64,000 nt of DNA, taken from contig JAYMTF010000005.1 of NCBI GenBank assembly GCA_036897485.1, positions 1 through 64,000 of the forward strand, given 5' to 3'. The notes under the pieces were generated by a model. The model saw only the letters and a program-made list of their open reading frames with translations. It did not search any database and had not been told where the DNA came from. The position numbers and the translations under genes were made by a program. Source of the DNA: Pelargonium nanum (Eukaryota > Streptophyta > Magnoliopsida > Geraniales > Geraniaceae). Below, piece by piece: positions 24,101-37,900 of the stretch. The first letter of the stretch is position 1. Every line of letters begins with the position of its first letter.

Positions 24101-27100
24101 TAGTTTGTAGATCAATCCTCTAACTTTCAGTCAAGAAAGTGGTGTTTTGTTTTGTACCATATTTGTGAAGATCCATTTCTGTCTAACTTCCTGGATTTAT
24201 TGCAGACTATTTATTGGTATTGTAATGAGTTGTCAAAACCATTGTGTTGGTCATTAGTTTCCACTAATGCCAAAAAGTGAACATTATAAAAAAATTACAA
24301 GTGATCTTCTGAGGTGCTTGGAGTCTGTAGCTTTCTTGTATTCTTGCCCTTTTTTAGCAAAGGGATATGATGGCAATTAAGCTTTCCATATGCAATTATT
24401 ATGCAATTGTTATGTTCTATTCCTTCATAACTCTGGATCATGGCTACTTCTACATGTCTTTTATTGTAAAGTTCTGCAACTTTATTATAATGTAGTTATA
24501 TAATTTGCTTCCACAGGTTGCTTATGAATAAGATACCAAGTGGAGTTTATAAGTTGTCTAGAGATACAATACTTGCAGCAGAGTTGCCTTTTGTTTTTAT
24601 CACGAGGACAAACTGGAGAGGTTTCTCCCCGAGGGAAATCCTGTGTACATTCTGTCGTCAGCACCGGCTATCTGAACCCGTTTTCACCACTTTAAGCATT
24701 CCTCCAAAAGTATTGTCGGAGTCATCAGAATCACGTAAGAAGTTAAAGGTTGGGAATTTGGATGGAGAAGCGTCGCAACATGCAAATAATGGTGGTGTTA
24801 ATGCTGGTGAAAGGGAATCTTTGGAATCAGGAAGCACCTTTAGATGTGACATAAAAATATTTTCTAGGTGTCAGGATTTGATTGTAGAGTGTTCGCCAAA
24901 AGATTCATATAAGAAGCATAATGATTCCATTCAGAGTGCTTGTTTGAAAGTTCTGTCCTGGTTAGACACGTATATTAAGGAATTGGATATGCCTGTCGAG
25001 AAGCTGAGATCTTCTGCTGATAGCCTTGACATTCAATTTTATCCTGAAAACTTCTTTAAGGAGTTTTCACTATGTCAATCTATTCATAGGGTTTCCCATG
25101 TTCAGAGTCAAAGAGACAGATCACAAAAATCAAGTAGTATGATGCTAGATTCTCTATCAGATCATGGAATTTGTTCTCTAAAAGTTGAAGGTCCAGATTC
25201 TGATGTTTTCCCATCTAATGGGTCCCTGTCTTGTATATGCTATTCTGTATCTTTGTTGATAGAAAGTGAACACATGAAAGAACTTCTTGAAAGTTGTGAA
25301 GAGTTTGAGTTTGAGATAGGTACTGGTGCTGTTATTCCTAGTATTGAGGCTGTTGTTACGCAGATGTCTGTTGGTCAGTCTGCATTCTTCAAGACAGATT
25401 TGCTCTCTGAAGAACTAATCTTAGCTGCTGCAGAAGATTCAGCAAGGGCTCTATCATTGTTATCTTCAAGTAAGTTTTTTTTTTTATCAGATTGTTATCT
25501 TCAAGTAAGTTACTTTCTCTTTTTGTGTAAATGTTACAACAGTGATTTCCATGGAATGATTATGAAGACAGAATTGTCTGAGTGCTTCTTGACTTGAGTT
25601 CGTAAAGAAAGATGTTTGTTTTGTGGAAAATAATTATGAATCAGAAAATATCTTGCAAAATAATATGATTATCTCTGATCTTATCTACTTTCAATTTTTT
25701 ATTATTGATTTTTTTTTTTGAAATCTCTATTGTCGGCATGTCTTGTTTGTTGCATATTTGAATCATCTTGAGTGAATTTTTAGAATGCACTGTTTGATTT
25801 TTTTTTGTTTTTGGTTATATGTACTGTTCAATTAGTAAGACTATTCAATGACTAATTTCCTACACTCTAAGCTTATCAATTTTGCTTCTTGTAGTTTTCT
25901 ATATTCATTGAGTCTCTGTGGCAATATCATCTAAGAAAATTCGACAAAAGCAAAAAATTAAAATAAAATAAAAACAGATCTTTTCCCAGTTTTATTTATT
26001 ATCACACTCTACTTCATATTTCTTGGGATGTTCGACTTTAACATTCCTGCAGTATACAATTAGGAACAACAAGATGCAAAATTTATTTTTGCATTTTAGT
26101 GTAATACATTGGTCTGTCTTTTTGTAGTTTTCTCAGTTTAGGCAATTGATTTTAAGACCTTCATGTGCTCTTGCAGAAGCCTGCTGCCTGGAGTATTCTA
26201 TAACTTTGTTGCAAGTAACCGAACCACTGGAGGATAGAATGGAGCAAGCTCTTTTCAGTCCTCCACTCTCTAAACAGCGGGTGGAATATGCAGTACAACA
26301 CATCAAAGAATCCTGTGCTACTAGTTTGGTAAACAACAAACATTATCCTCTTATGGTTTCCGGTCTCCATTAGAGAAATCAAGTATCATTTTTATTTTTA
26401 TTGCAGGTTGACTTTGGGTGTGGCTCCGGGAGTTTGTTGAATTCCTTATTAAATTATCCCACTTCTCTTGAAGAAATTGCTGGTGTTGATATCTCAACAA
26501 AGAGTCTTGCCCGTGCGGCAAAGGTCTAGACATTTTATGTGAACTATTATTTTGACTCTCTACTGTTGCTGTTTTATATTTGACCTGATTGCTTGCCTCT
26601 AAGCACGATCTTGCTTTTTGTTACTTCAGGTACTTCATTCAAAACTGAGCATTAATTCAGACGGCATCAAATCCTTAATTCTGTATGACGGTTCCATAAC
26701 AGATTTTGATCCTCGACTGTGTGGTTTTGATATTGGCACTTGTTTAGAGGTATTTCGTTCACCTTTTCAACCTTGAGGTCATGTGTACTTTGAAAGATGG
26801 TTTTTAACTGGAATTATTCCATTTTTCTATAAATAAGTAAAAAATTAAAGAAACCCGTAAAAGCATATAAATATAGTAAATGAAAAATCTTCCAGATATT
26901 TTGCTTACCATGGATCAACCATTTGATCAGAAGAAAAATTAAACATTAATTTGGCCAGCCACAGTAGCAAATTTCTAACTTCATGGTCGTACTTTTTAGC
27001 TTTCTTGTTTTGGTTATCTTTCTGTCACAAATCTCAAATTCTCATCCAGACATTTCTTGAAAATGATAGGTAATTGAGCACATGGAGGAAGATCAGGCAA

Positions 27101-27522
27101 GCCTGTTTGGTGATGTGGTGCTGACGTATTTCTGTCCAAGGATTCTGATAGTTTCCACCCCAAACTACGAGTACAATGTGATACTCCAAAAATCCAGCGT
27201 ACCCTGCCAAGAAGAAGACCCAGACGAGAAAACCCAGTCACAAGCTTGTAAATTTCGTAACCATGACCACAAGTTCGAGTGGACAAGAGCCCAGTTTGAA
27301 AAGTGGGCGTCTGATTTAGCTGCCAGGCACAATTACAGCGTCGAATTCAGTGGGGTTGGGGGATCTGGTGACGTTGAACCTGGGTTTGCATCTCAGATTG
27401 CAGTCTTTAAAAGGCTCCAGGATGATTATATCCCGATAGACACAGATTCATCAACCCGTTACAGAGTTATATGGCAGTGGAGTGGTTGTGATGCATCAGG
27501 TTCTGCTCCAGCAGAGCAATAG
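21109..27522 (+). CDS. HEN1: HEN1, small RNA 2'-O-methyltransferase
   Basis: Nine coding exons: 21109-21381, 22601-22690, 23123-23580, 23698-23943, 24517-25469, 26177-26328, 26407-26523, 26630-26749 and 27070-27522. All have GT..AG introns and together they give 953 aa (942 in Arabidopsis). The enzyme methylates the 3'-terminal ribose of miRNA and siRNA duplexes, which protects them from uridylation and decay. The N-terminus has the first dsRNA-binding domain (YQKYGDKACYKVEEV, ETFKKKKDAEQSAAEMAIEK), followed by the La-like, second dsRBD and PPIase-like regions. The methyltransferase domain has the SAM motif VDFGCGSGSLL (about residue 725). The Mg2+-binding set is Glu803, Glu806 and His807 in EVIEH, and His867 in FRNHDHKFEW. 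These correspond to E796/E799/H800/H860 of Arabidopsis HEN1. Intron 2 contains an Au SINE. The exon 5 donor is duplicated 35 bp downstream. Synteny fits At4g20910. Confidence 0.97.
22751..22912 (+). mobile_element. Au-type SINE in HEN1 intron 2
   Basis: The order of blocks follows the widespread angiosperm Au SINE. An A-box region (TGGTACAATAGTAAGG) comes first, then TTGTTGCCCTGTGACC, a B-box region (TGTTCAAGTCGGG), AGGGGTAAGGCTGCATACA and a final GTCCCGTGCACTTAGCC. The copy is diverged and no clean target-site repeat was found. It fills more than a third of the 432-bp intron, in sense orientation. Confidence 0.8.
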
Positions 27523-28065
27523 AGCTTTTTCTCTAAGCAACCAGGTTTTGATATTCATCAGTTACAACTAATTGTAGTCCCTTTTCTCGGAACGATAACA
27601 TGTCATGAATGTAAATTTAGGTTTCTAGATGATTATATCCATTTTTCAAAACTTGTTTTCTCCATTGCTGGCGTTGGACTTGTTCGGTAATGGTTCATGT
27701 TTGGAATTGAAATGGAAATTAACTCATGATATTACGGAAATTAACTCATGATATTACGCCGTTGGTGCTTGCTAGTTTATTATCATTGGTTCAAGGTAAG
27801 TCGTTAGACGGTCAAATTATAAGGAACTATAAACATGCATTACAACCATAGTATAAGTTTGATGAAAATAAGGAAGTTGGTTTTATTGGTAAGCTAATTA
27901 GACATTTTCAGTGTGCAGCAACTCTTTTTTCTTTTTACTGGTTAGCATCAACTATCAGGTTAGGTTTAATGTACAACTTTATTTTCAACTGGCCATAGTT
28001 ATATTATATTTGCTCCAAGTAAACAGTACACCATCTTGGATGTGAGCTTGTAGGGTAATTTCACG
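27523..28065. other. Convergent 3' ends of HEN1 and the dehydrogenase gene
   Basis: The two genes converge here with only about 540 bp between stop codons, so their 3' UTRs take up much of the space. A 22-bp imperfect direct repeat (GAAATTAACTCATGATATTA) occurs twice at about 27714-27758. Nothing else is recognised. Confidence 0.5.
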
Positions 28066-31000
28066 CTAAAACTCATCCGCGCCAGCGTAAAAATGACGAA
28101 AAACGCAGGAAAAATCCTTGTTTTCATGACCTTCCTTGCAGAGCTCTCTATATCTGCAGAAGATAATAAGCTCATCAGTACATGTATACATCCATTAAAA
28201 TACACAACCTCCTATTGAAAATGGCAAATAGTCTACAAATAGAAAAACCATTGAGTAAAAGAGCAACAATATTTGAAAAGCATTGGAGTTTAGTAGTTAA
28301 TTGGGCTGGAGGCTAGTTAAAGAGAGACCAATAGTGAAATAAGTGAAGCAAAACCTATATATATGTGTGTGATTTATAAAGCAAAATGACATAATTTGGA
28401 CTCCATAATTTATTAATCATATTTACCTTAAAATAGCAAAATAGAACATAAGGTATCTTTAACCCCAATAAGCAACAATTACTTAATGACAACTCCATCC
28501 ACATACATATGGATCAGCACACTCTGTTTTTATGTCAAACACACTACATAATGCCAATATCTTTAACATGGTAATTTTTTTTAACATAATGCCAATATCT
28601 TTAGCATGCCAATTTAACTATGCATCCTAGTAATATAGCATCATTACTCACACTTCAGTGCACTCCATAAAAAATTATGGAAGAAAATATCATTACACTG
28701 AGCTTCAGAGATTTTACACAAAAAGGCAAGGAAGCTTACATCTCTTGTGCTTGAGATGTCAAAGGGCTTTTAAGACCAATCTCTTTGGCTGATTCTGCAG
28801 CAAGGTTTAAGTCTTTAGCCTGCAGAAAAGATTCATCATTCCTCGTGGTCGGTATACTATAAGAACGAGAATGGAAAGAGAATTCAATAAAAGTTAGTCT
28901 GCATCACACAAAACATTTAGCTAACTGTTAGATAAATTGCAGCTCTTGAGCTCATAAACTAAAATAATCAGCGATACTGGTGTTCATGTGCAAGTAAACC
29001 AATAATGTTATTAGCAAAAGATAAATATACTATCTAAGAAGCAAACAGCACTAACCACTTGCAAAAACTACTAGCTACTTACCATAAGCTTAGACGCAAA
29101 TCCGCCATCATAGTTCCTGGAAGCAGGCACCCCTTCCATCACTCCGGGTACTGGATTATAACTATCACTGTCATGTATTTCATGACATCAGTATTAATAA
29201 ATGGTTTTCAATGATATCAGTTAAAGATTGTCTTCTATATCCAACTCCACCTCAGACTTAGTAGTTTACGGGTTAGAGGGGCCAGCACACTACTGTGTAG
29301 ATATGAGTATCAAATGCCGTTACCAGGTTAGGTAGTAAAGACGTATTTAATACCTAGTCCAACAGCGAGCACTTGAAGAATTGAATACTTTTGTTAGAGT
29401 ACTAGCAGCAATCCCCAGAGACTGACCAAGAGCAAGGGCTTCTGAGACACCGAGCATACTCACAGCCAGAGCCAAATTATTGCATATCTTTGCTGCCTAA
29501 ATGGATAAAAAAATTAAAAAATGCTTACATGATCATCAAGCAATTCTTACATAACAAAGCTAAGCACAGAAATCCATATTATCTGGAATGAAGCAGGGAA
29601 TTTCTACGCCTAGAAATAAAAACCCAAAATACAATAATTTGGCATAACGCATTAAAGCGGGGGAAAACAAACTACAAAAGGATACTAAGTTAGAATGAAC
29701 CAGCAAATTTCTAAACATAAAAATAAGTAACAGAAAAACTCAAAGTAGATGCGGTACACAAGTATATGATATAAATTGTATGTACCAACTTATCATCATA
29801 CATTATTTAGATTACAGGAGGCTCCTGAACTCATATGCTGTTAGCTTTCATCTTGACATACATGACTCAACCTTTTGACATATTATCATGATGCACAATG
29901 GTTCCAAGAATGTACTTAACGTTGACATAAAATCTATATGATGTTCTCCTATGATTCATCCATATCATATGTTTCAACTTTGAATTTTAACAGCAAGGGA
30001 GACAAACTGGTGCATGCAAAATACTAGTGTCAAAGCTATATATAGTTTTCTTGTTTCTTTCAGTAGATAAATTTGGCTGCTGTGCAGCATACAAAGTAAT
30101 TATCATTTTCAAAATACAAGTATACAAACTACTTTGGAAGTGTATGCTAGCTAGCAATTTACCTAATATTTTATTTAATACTTAACAAATAATTTAGAGA
30201 AGAAATAATATGAACAACAATAATATGCTCATAGTATGATTGAGAACTTACTGAGCCATTTCCTGCACCACCACAATAAATTGTGCTTTTGCCCATTGAG
30301 AGGAGTAAGGGTCTTGCAGCCAAATAAGCTTCCTCAGTACCACCAACCTGGAGACATTTCATCTCTTGTTCAAGTTAATCCTGACAGGTCAAAGTCTTTG
30401 GTTGTATCGACCTAACACAACCTTTTGTTTTGCTAAGGTTTCATTCTAATGACCCATTGCAAGATAGACCAGCTGATGTGGTTAGCAGTTTCAAACATTT
30501 CCTTAAATTTTTGCGTGGTCAGCACGCTTTTGAGGGATGATGCATAGCAGATGAGCAGATCTAATTTATTTATAAAAAAAATTAAGTTTATTTAGAACAA
30601 GTTTGGTGTCAGGTAATGGTGGACCTAACTTATCTTTAGGCAAGTCAAATAAAGGCCAAATAATTAAGAATTGATTCAAGTAACAAGCTACTTTCATGGG
30701 TAAGACTATTATATACCAAGGGTAAATTTGCCTTTAGATTTTAGTTTTCTTTGATAGTTATTTCAAAGTAGGATGATTCATCTGTACTATATTAAGTTTT
30801 CGATGGCGCTAGAAATAATCTCTAAGTAAACAGATGACCGACGATAAAAATCTACGTCCAGATATCAGTTTCTGTACAAGAATATTGTTTCAAAAGTAAA
30901 ATCACTACAATCCAAACTTCATGCTGAAGCAGTGATTAAATCATTATCACATAAATGAAGCAAACTAGTATTCAAACCTAAAGGAATTATCCGAAAAGAG

Positions 31001-32964
31001 TTTGACAAAGCTAATGCATATCATTTATGTTCAAAAGAACAAGGAAAAAAATTATAGAAATTCATCAATTTTAGAGATCATACCATGAAAGTGAGTGTTC
31101 CAGCTTCGGCAGCCAGAACACCTCCAGATACAGGAGCATCCAACATGGTAGGGCTCTCCCAATGATCTATGCATGATATAATCAAGTATTCCAGTAACTT
31201 AAAAAACATATATCAAATCCAAATTTCTGTACATAATAAATCCGATGATGGGATAATAGCTTAAAGAGTAATCAGTCTCTACTCTATTATATAACAAAAC
31301 AGTATGTTAATAACACAATGTAGTCACTATGACAATGACAGATTAATAAAGTTAATGATTGTTAGCAAACAACTCGGGTATTAATTTTTATTTTCATAAC
31401 AAGTCTTCATGTTGAAGCAGTGCACGCAAATTTCTGGTTCATACCTTTATCTGCTAAATAATACCTTTCTTTTCTTTTAATATACAATTAGATACATCCA
31501 TAGAAAGCTTTCTTGATGTCTGGGGATCAATTGTAGATGAATCTATAAATAACTTCGGTCTTAGAAGATTCCCACCATGAAGCAAACCATTTGGTCCGTT
31601 GTAAACATCAATTACCTATATACATCAGATCAGTATGTTCATCAAGATCATCACTGAACTAATGAAAACATTAACCTAAGAAACATTTGACATAAAAGAA
31701 GGAAGAATTGACATATGTAAGTATGAAATTCATAATCCAGTCAGAATTTTTTGTTATCCAACTGTAATTTAAACTGGTATAAATAAGACACCACATTATT
31801 ATAGCAGCAAGCGTAACAACTGAGGCTCGAAAACATGCTAATAATGGGCCACATATTCATTTGAAGACAAATAATCCATTGAAAGCACAAACTCACATGA
31901 GAAGATGAAGGCAGCATTGTTATTACAACATCACTTATTTCTGCAACTTCAAGAGGTGTTCCTTTCGTGATGATTCCCATGTCAAAGAACTTCTCCATCA
32001 CACTACGGTTTCTGAAAGAAACCAAAAAGCTTCAGCATTTCACTTTGATTAACATGATCATTAGCCAAATATATTACCATTTGATTTTTGCACTCAGTCT
32101 AGCATCTCTATATTTCCAATTAGAAAATCGATATGGATTTCAAAGAAAACTTATTGACTATTAGGAAGCTAAATAATTGAACAAATTAGATTGCTAGTAT
32201 TGAAAAGAAAGAAACTAATTATAGGTATTACATATCACTGACTGCTACTCTATATCCCGCTTTAATTAGATTGTTTGCCATTCTGGATCCCATGTTTCCC
32301 AATCCGACAAATCCAACAGTCTGTGATCCATACGAAAAACAAAAGAAAAGTTAATTCATGTGATTAAGAAAAACAAACACACATAAGAAAAAAATTGCAA
32401 TGATTTTCCAGCTTCAGCAAGTTTATATATTTATTCTGAGTCCGAGATCCCAATTTTCTTAAGCTGATGCCAATCCATTTCTCGAACATCAAAATCAAAA
32501 AGGCATATGCTAACTCAATTGTACAGTTTCTGATGCTCAAATGTCTGGAAGAAGAAGAAACATCAGTGGTGAGAGCTGGTAATCAGTACCTCACTCTCTC
32601 CAGCTCCATAAGGCGGCAAGAAATTAGGGTTTTGGAGGTGAAAATGAAGTCCCCATCCCAATCCCTACTACCACGACACAACATTTGAAACTAAATTCAA
32701 GTTTCTCATGCTACAACAAGAAACGAGCATAGCAGAGCTTAATTGTGTTAATTTAGATGCCAAATCAATGAGTATATGCAACAGAGAAGTTGAATCTGTG
32801 GCAGTAAAAAAAAAACAAACAAATAAATATCTCACCTCAATTTGGGATAAAGATGACGATGAATAGAAACAACGTCTAAGAGAGGATTGAAGAGAAGAAG
32901 AAGACATGGATAAGAAGTTGAAATTGGAAAGAGGAAGTAATAATCTTGCTCTGCTGATCGCCAT
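28066..32964 (-). CDS. 3-Hydroxyisobutyrate dehydrogenase, mitochondrial (HDH1-like)
   Basis: Ten exons on the minus strand: 32836-32964, 32232-32320, 31897-32011, 31465-31615, 31084-31166, 30252-30347, 29354-29496, 29083-29167, 28740-28819 and 28066-28153. They join in frame into 352 aa. The enzyme oxidises 3-hydroxyisobutyrate to methylmalonate semialdehyde with NAD+ in valine breakdown. The first 40 or so residues are rich in Arg and Ser without acids, as in a mitochondrial transit peptide. The NAD-binding GLGNMG is at residues 49-54. The substrate-binding DAPVSGG and the catalytic GGAGNGSAAKICNN (Lys224, Asn228) are intact. The conserved C-terminus includes [15 protein letters not shown]. 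Introns are AT-rich and carry no clear transposon. The gene is convergent with HEN1 and lies downstream of the receptor gene on the same strand. It matches At4g20930 in order. Confidence 0.95.
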
Positions 32965-33184
32965 TGAAGATTAGCTTGATTGAGCTGCCAAGTAACAAAA
33001 AGCTGTAGCTTTTATGGAGATTACGCATACACACAACTATACCTACTTCACTATTTTCAATTTTACCTATTCGGTCACCCTATTAGTTTTATACTCTAAC
33101 ACGCTACATCAAGTGCAAGTCCCCATCATGTGCAAGTCTATTTTCGCTTTCACGTTGCTCACGCATAACTACATTTTAGTAATC
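32965..33184. other. Promoter-side DNA of the dehydrogenase gene
   Basis: This is about 220 bp of AT-rich sequence upstream of the dehydrogenase start codon (minus strand). A repeat-derived segment begins beyond it. No clear TATA box or other site could be assigned. Confidence 0.35.
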
Positions 33185-33640
33185 AATGCTATGATACCTT
33201 GTAAAAGATCATATCCACTAAAATCTTAAACTCGATGGTTGAAGGGTCAATATTAATTTTATACTCTTAATACCAGTTGTCGTATAGCTTGTCAAGAAAC
33301 AGCTATTTACACCTACAATCTTCTTCATCATCTCTACAAGTATTTGAGCTTTTCAATCATTACACTCTTAACACCAACTGCGGCATAGCTTGTCAAGAAA
33401 CACTTAATCATCAATGCTTTGATGCCGTGTAAAAGATTATCTCCACTAAAAGCTTATACCCGATGGTTGAAGGCTCAATATTAGTTTTATACTCTTAATA
33501 ACCCGATGGTTGAAGGCTTAATATTAGTTTTATACTCTTAATACCAGTTGCCGCATAGCTTGTCAAGAAACAGTTATTTACTCCTACAATCTTCTTCACT
33601 ATCTCTACAAGTATTTAAGCTTTTCAATCATTATATATTG
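33185..33640 (-). repeat. Tandemly duplicated segment containing LTR-type remnants
   Basis: Two diverged copies lie side by side (about 33185-33356 and 33410-33640). Each has a primer-binding-site-like edge (GCTATGATACC or GCTTTGATGCC) and then a CACTAAAA...CTTA block. These are followed by GGTTGAAGG(G/C)TCAATATTA, CTTGTCAAGAAACAG and CTACAATCTTCTTCA. The first part resembles the remnant at 12537-12650 and the one near 63655. I read it as the decayed end of an old LTR element that was later duplicated with some flanking DNA. It lies between the dehydrogenase and the receptor 3' end. Confidence 0.5.
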
Positions 33641-33911
33641 CAAGATAAGCTTATATCAGACAGAAAAGCATCATTACATACATTCATGCTTCATGAAGCA
33701 CAAATTGGAAACCTTACAAACAAATCAAGAAACTTGAAAAACAATTAGCAACTTTCCATTCTACCCACTGAAACATCTTTACAACAATGGTTAACTCAAC
33801 TATCTGACTACACTTGCTTGACAAAATAAAGGGAGGCCAATGAGACATTAAACTCCCAAGTCCCAACAGCATAAATGGTTAAAAATCTCCACAAATGTAA
33901 ATTTCAACAGC

Positions 33912-34943
33912 TTATATTGATGAAAGATCTTCATATATAGTCTTGATACCTGGCCTCTCAGAAACCGACACTACACATCGTAGAGCTATTACCTGAACCT
34001 CCTTCATTCCCTTCTCTGCTGCGGGCATCTCCATTTCCGGAACCAATGCAGGGTCGAAGCATTCTGAACCTTTACCCTCTGCCGCCTTCAGCCGAACCCA
34101 ATCTGTCAAATCAACTCCTCCATCTTCACCAGAAATCACATCACCAGCACACCTACCACTTAAGAGTTCCAACAATATCACCCCAAAGGCATATACATCT
34201 GACTTGAAGGAGGGCAGCGGTTTCTTCGAAGCAGCCAACTCGGGTGCACGATAACCAAAGACTCCAGCATCAAGAATTTGTTCCATGGTGCCGGCTTGGG
34301 TCATCAAACGGTGGAGGCAGTAATCAGCAACGCGTGCATTCAGGTCAGGTCCATCTAACAGAATGTTTGTAGCTTTAAGGTTGCCATGAGGAACAGCACG
34401 GTCAAAATGGAGATAGTTCAGGCCACGTGCAACATCTACTGCTATTTTGAGCCTTTGGGACCAAGATAATGGTGGCCCTTTTCTTCCTGGTCGATCTGAT
34501 AATACGAGTTCACCAAAACTGAGATGTAAAATCACCCAAATACTTGGACATGCATATATTAGAATTAGACCATTGAGAGAAAGAGAGAAAGGGTATATGG
34601 GAAATATGTAAATAGCATATATTAGGGAATCTGTACTTATAATATGACGAACATGAAAAAATGCCATGGTAGCAGCCCGAAGCATATATGCCAAATCAAC
34701 GCTGAGACTCAAGACAAAGGAAAAACACAAGAATAAGAGATAGTGAAGTGTGATATAGATGTATTCTAAATCAAATAAACCAATTTGAATCGGGAGGGGC
34801 TAGTTTCATGCACAAGCTTCTTATATGAAACTGGATCCATGCAACTGTTGCATAAGATGGCTTGACAATTTGGTACCTTGATTGTCCAACTAGAGAATAC
34901 TATGTTCCGACAACTTAAATGTGGCTGGTAACATACGTCCAGA

Positions 34944-34974
<31 letters not shown>

Positions 34975-37900
34975 GAGAACAGTAAAATAATTGATTGAAC
35001 AATTAAATACTCAAATGATGCCTCACAAGATATGGTTCTAATGCATAGACAAATTTGCATGACAATAAACAGATCAGTAAACTGAATAAATCAGCACAAA
35101 TGGTCTATATACGTAAATATGGGGTTATGTGCAAAAAGTTTACTCGACAGAACAATATAACTTTAGCCAATCAATTTAGAATGAACCACATGGTTGTCAG
35201 CTTATGATGCCTATCAAACAGAAACCTAATAACATATGAAACAGACCAGCAAAAACTAATCTTTATGCTCAGTATCTTTTTTGAGTTATCCCATTGGCAT
35301 CATGTTCAAAAAGAGGAAGATATCTTGTGTGTGTGTGTGTGTTCAAATAAAAGGTTAAACCATAAGAGCTAACTTGAAATAAGATGAAGGCAACAAGTTA
35401 CCATAAAGAAAGCTTGCAAGACTTCCAGGCGAAATATAATCAGAAAGAATCAACTTCTCATGCTGAGTAGGACCCCAATAGTATCCTTTCAACCCCACCA
35501 CATTTGGATGTCTGATGTTAGTAAACTTTTTAGCCTCTTTACCAAATTCCTTTCTTTGCTTTGCCACCCCTTCTCTCAACCATTTTACGGTCAAGAACAA
35601 CCCATTATCCAGTGTTGCCCTGTAAGAAGTCCCATGGCTGCTCCTCCCCAACACTTCAGCTGGGGCCCTTGACAGCTCCTCGGGGGACAACGTGATCGTA
35701 TCATCAAGAAAATGAAGTTCACCAACCAAACGATCCGGTGATCTAACATCCAGTCTTGCAAAGTTTTCAGCAACGAATGAATCCCCAGATTCTGGAGACC
35801 AAGAGAAATGGCTGTTTTTTGATGGGGAAAAGCCAGTTAAAGCTGCTATTTTCTCATCAGGGCTGATCATCCCAGATGATCCTTTGTGAGAAGTAACCAT
35901 ATCACCCCCACTGTCTGTTCCATTTATGACAGAGGGGTTAGGTGGGTTATGCATGCAGATGGTCTTATTTGTTATGTGTTCTGGCGTAGACCTCCTTGAT
36001 TTTCTGATGTAAAGTATGAAGAGAACAAGCAGGATAAGCATGACCAAAGCAACCACACACGCCACTATTACTAGCACTTTCACAATGGTTCGGATATGTT
36101 TCCTCTTGTAATTATCTGCTGAATGACTGTCTGATCCAGGAGGACCATTTGGAAAATGCAATCCTGAATTTCCAGGATAGAACGAAGAACTGGAGAACTT
36201 CCTCAGGTTTTCTGGGACAACCCCAGAAAGATCATTGTAAGAAGCATTGAAATTTTGAAGGCCACTGGGCAAGTTGCTTGGCAAAGGACCAGTAAAGGAA
36301 TTCTGAGATATATCTAATGACTCCAGCAAGCTCATGTCAGAAATGGAAGTAGGCAGAGAACCAGAAAAATTATTCCCTGCAATATTGAGCACTTGGAGCC
36401 CAGTCAATGAGCCAAACTGATCAGGAAAATAGCCATTAAGGTGGTTATTAGAAAGATCAAGAACCTGAAGATTAGGCTGACTAGAGGGAATGGACAAATT
36501 TATAGCATCTGTGAGCATATTGTTTTTTAGGTGGAGTTCTTGTAATGTGGGCATTGTTAGAAGATCGGGCAGAAGAGGTCCATCTAATTTATTGGAACTA
36601 AGATCAAGGACTGTGAGCTTTGGATACTGGGTGATGATTCTTGGAAGAGAGCTAGTAAGCGAATTATGGGACAGGTTGAGATGATTTAAACGCAAAAACT
36701 GTGGGGTTACCTCAGGAATGAACCCTGTCAAATGGTTCTGGCTGAGATCAAGGAACTGAACATTCCCCCATTTTGCCATTCTCGTTAAATTTCCTTCGAA
36801 CTGGTTATTAGATAGATCAAGAACAGCACAGCTTCCAGTCAGCAAAGGAAGTTCACCAGTGAGCCCATTTGAGGAAAGATTAAGGATACGCAAGTTCGTT
36901 GATGTGATACCACTTATTGAACCTGAATGAAGAATAGACTGTCAGAGGCAGAATAAAACCACATAACACACTATAAGTAGCCACTGAGACCAGAAGATAA
37001 TTGATTAAAAATGAGCATAGTATGTGCAAGATAATCAGTCTAGTAAGATGTACCTGAGAGATTGTTGGCACTCAAGTCTAGCTCACTTAGAACCAAAGAA
37101 TCTCCTTTCAATAGATCATTCGGAATGGATCCTGAAAATCTGTTGTTGCTGAGTTTGAGGACCTGGAGGTCGTAAATAAAATTGAATCCAGGCAATTCAC
37201 CCGACAGCTGATTGTAGCTCATATCCAACACCTTCATGTTGTCAAAAATCTGCAGCTCACCTCCACTCACCAGTGATCCAATGAGCTGATTGTGGCTAAG
37301 ATTTAAATACTTGATACTTGGAGAAATGCCCGGTAAGAACTTCTGCTGCTGAGAACTAGAACTCACAAGCATGTTTCCACTAAAATCAACGAAACTGGCA
37401 TTTGTCATAAGCAAGAATTCACCATCTAGGTGACCATCAAGCATATTGCCATGCAAGTCAAGCACCTCAAGACTTGAAATAAAGTCAAATCCTTTTGGGA
37501 TACTCTTGGTGAACCCATTAAGAGATAGATTGAGATACACCAGGTTATTCAGCTTTGTCAACGAACTCAGCACCGGCCCAGACAAGGAGTTGCGGCTTAA
37601 GTCCAAGGACTGGATTGAGGCAAGCCCGGAAATTGAGTCCGGAATTGAGCCAGAGAAGTTGTTGCCAGCCAAGGAGAGGTTCTTCAGACCCTCTAATTCA
37701 CCAATGCCAGGCGGTAAAGATGAAGAAAACAGATTATTGGACACATCAAGAAACTCAAGGCTTTTGAAGTTAGCTATGTTGTCTGGAATCTTGCCGGTTA
37801 TAGAATTGTTGGACATGGAAAGTTTCACAAGCACAGTGAGGTTTGAAAACATACTCAAATCAACATCAGCTGAAAGACCCAAGTTATCAAGAACGATGCC

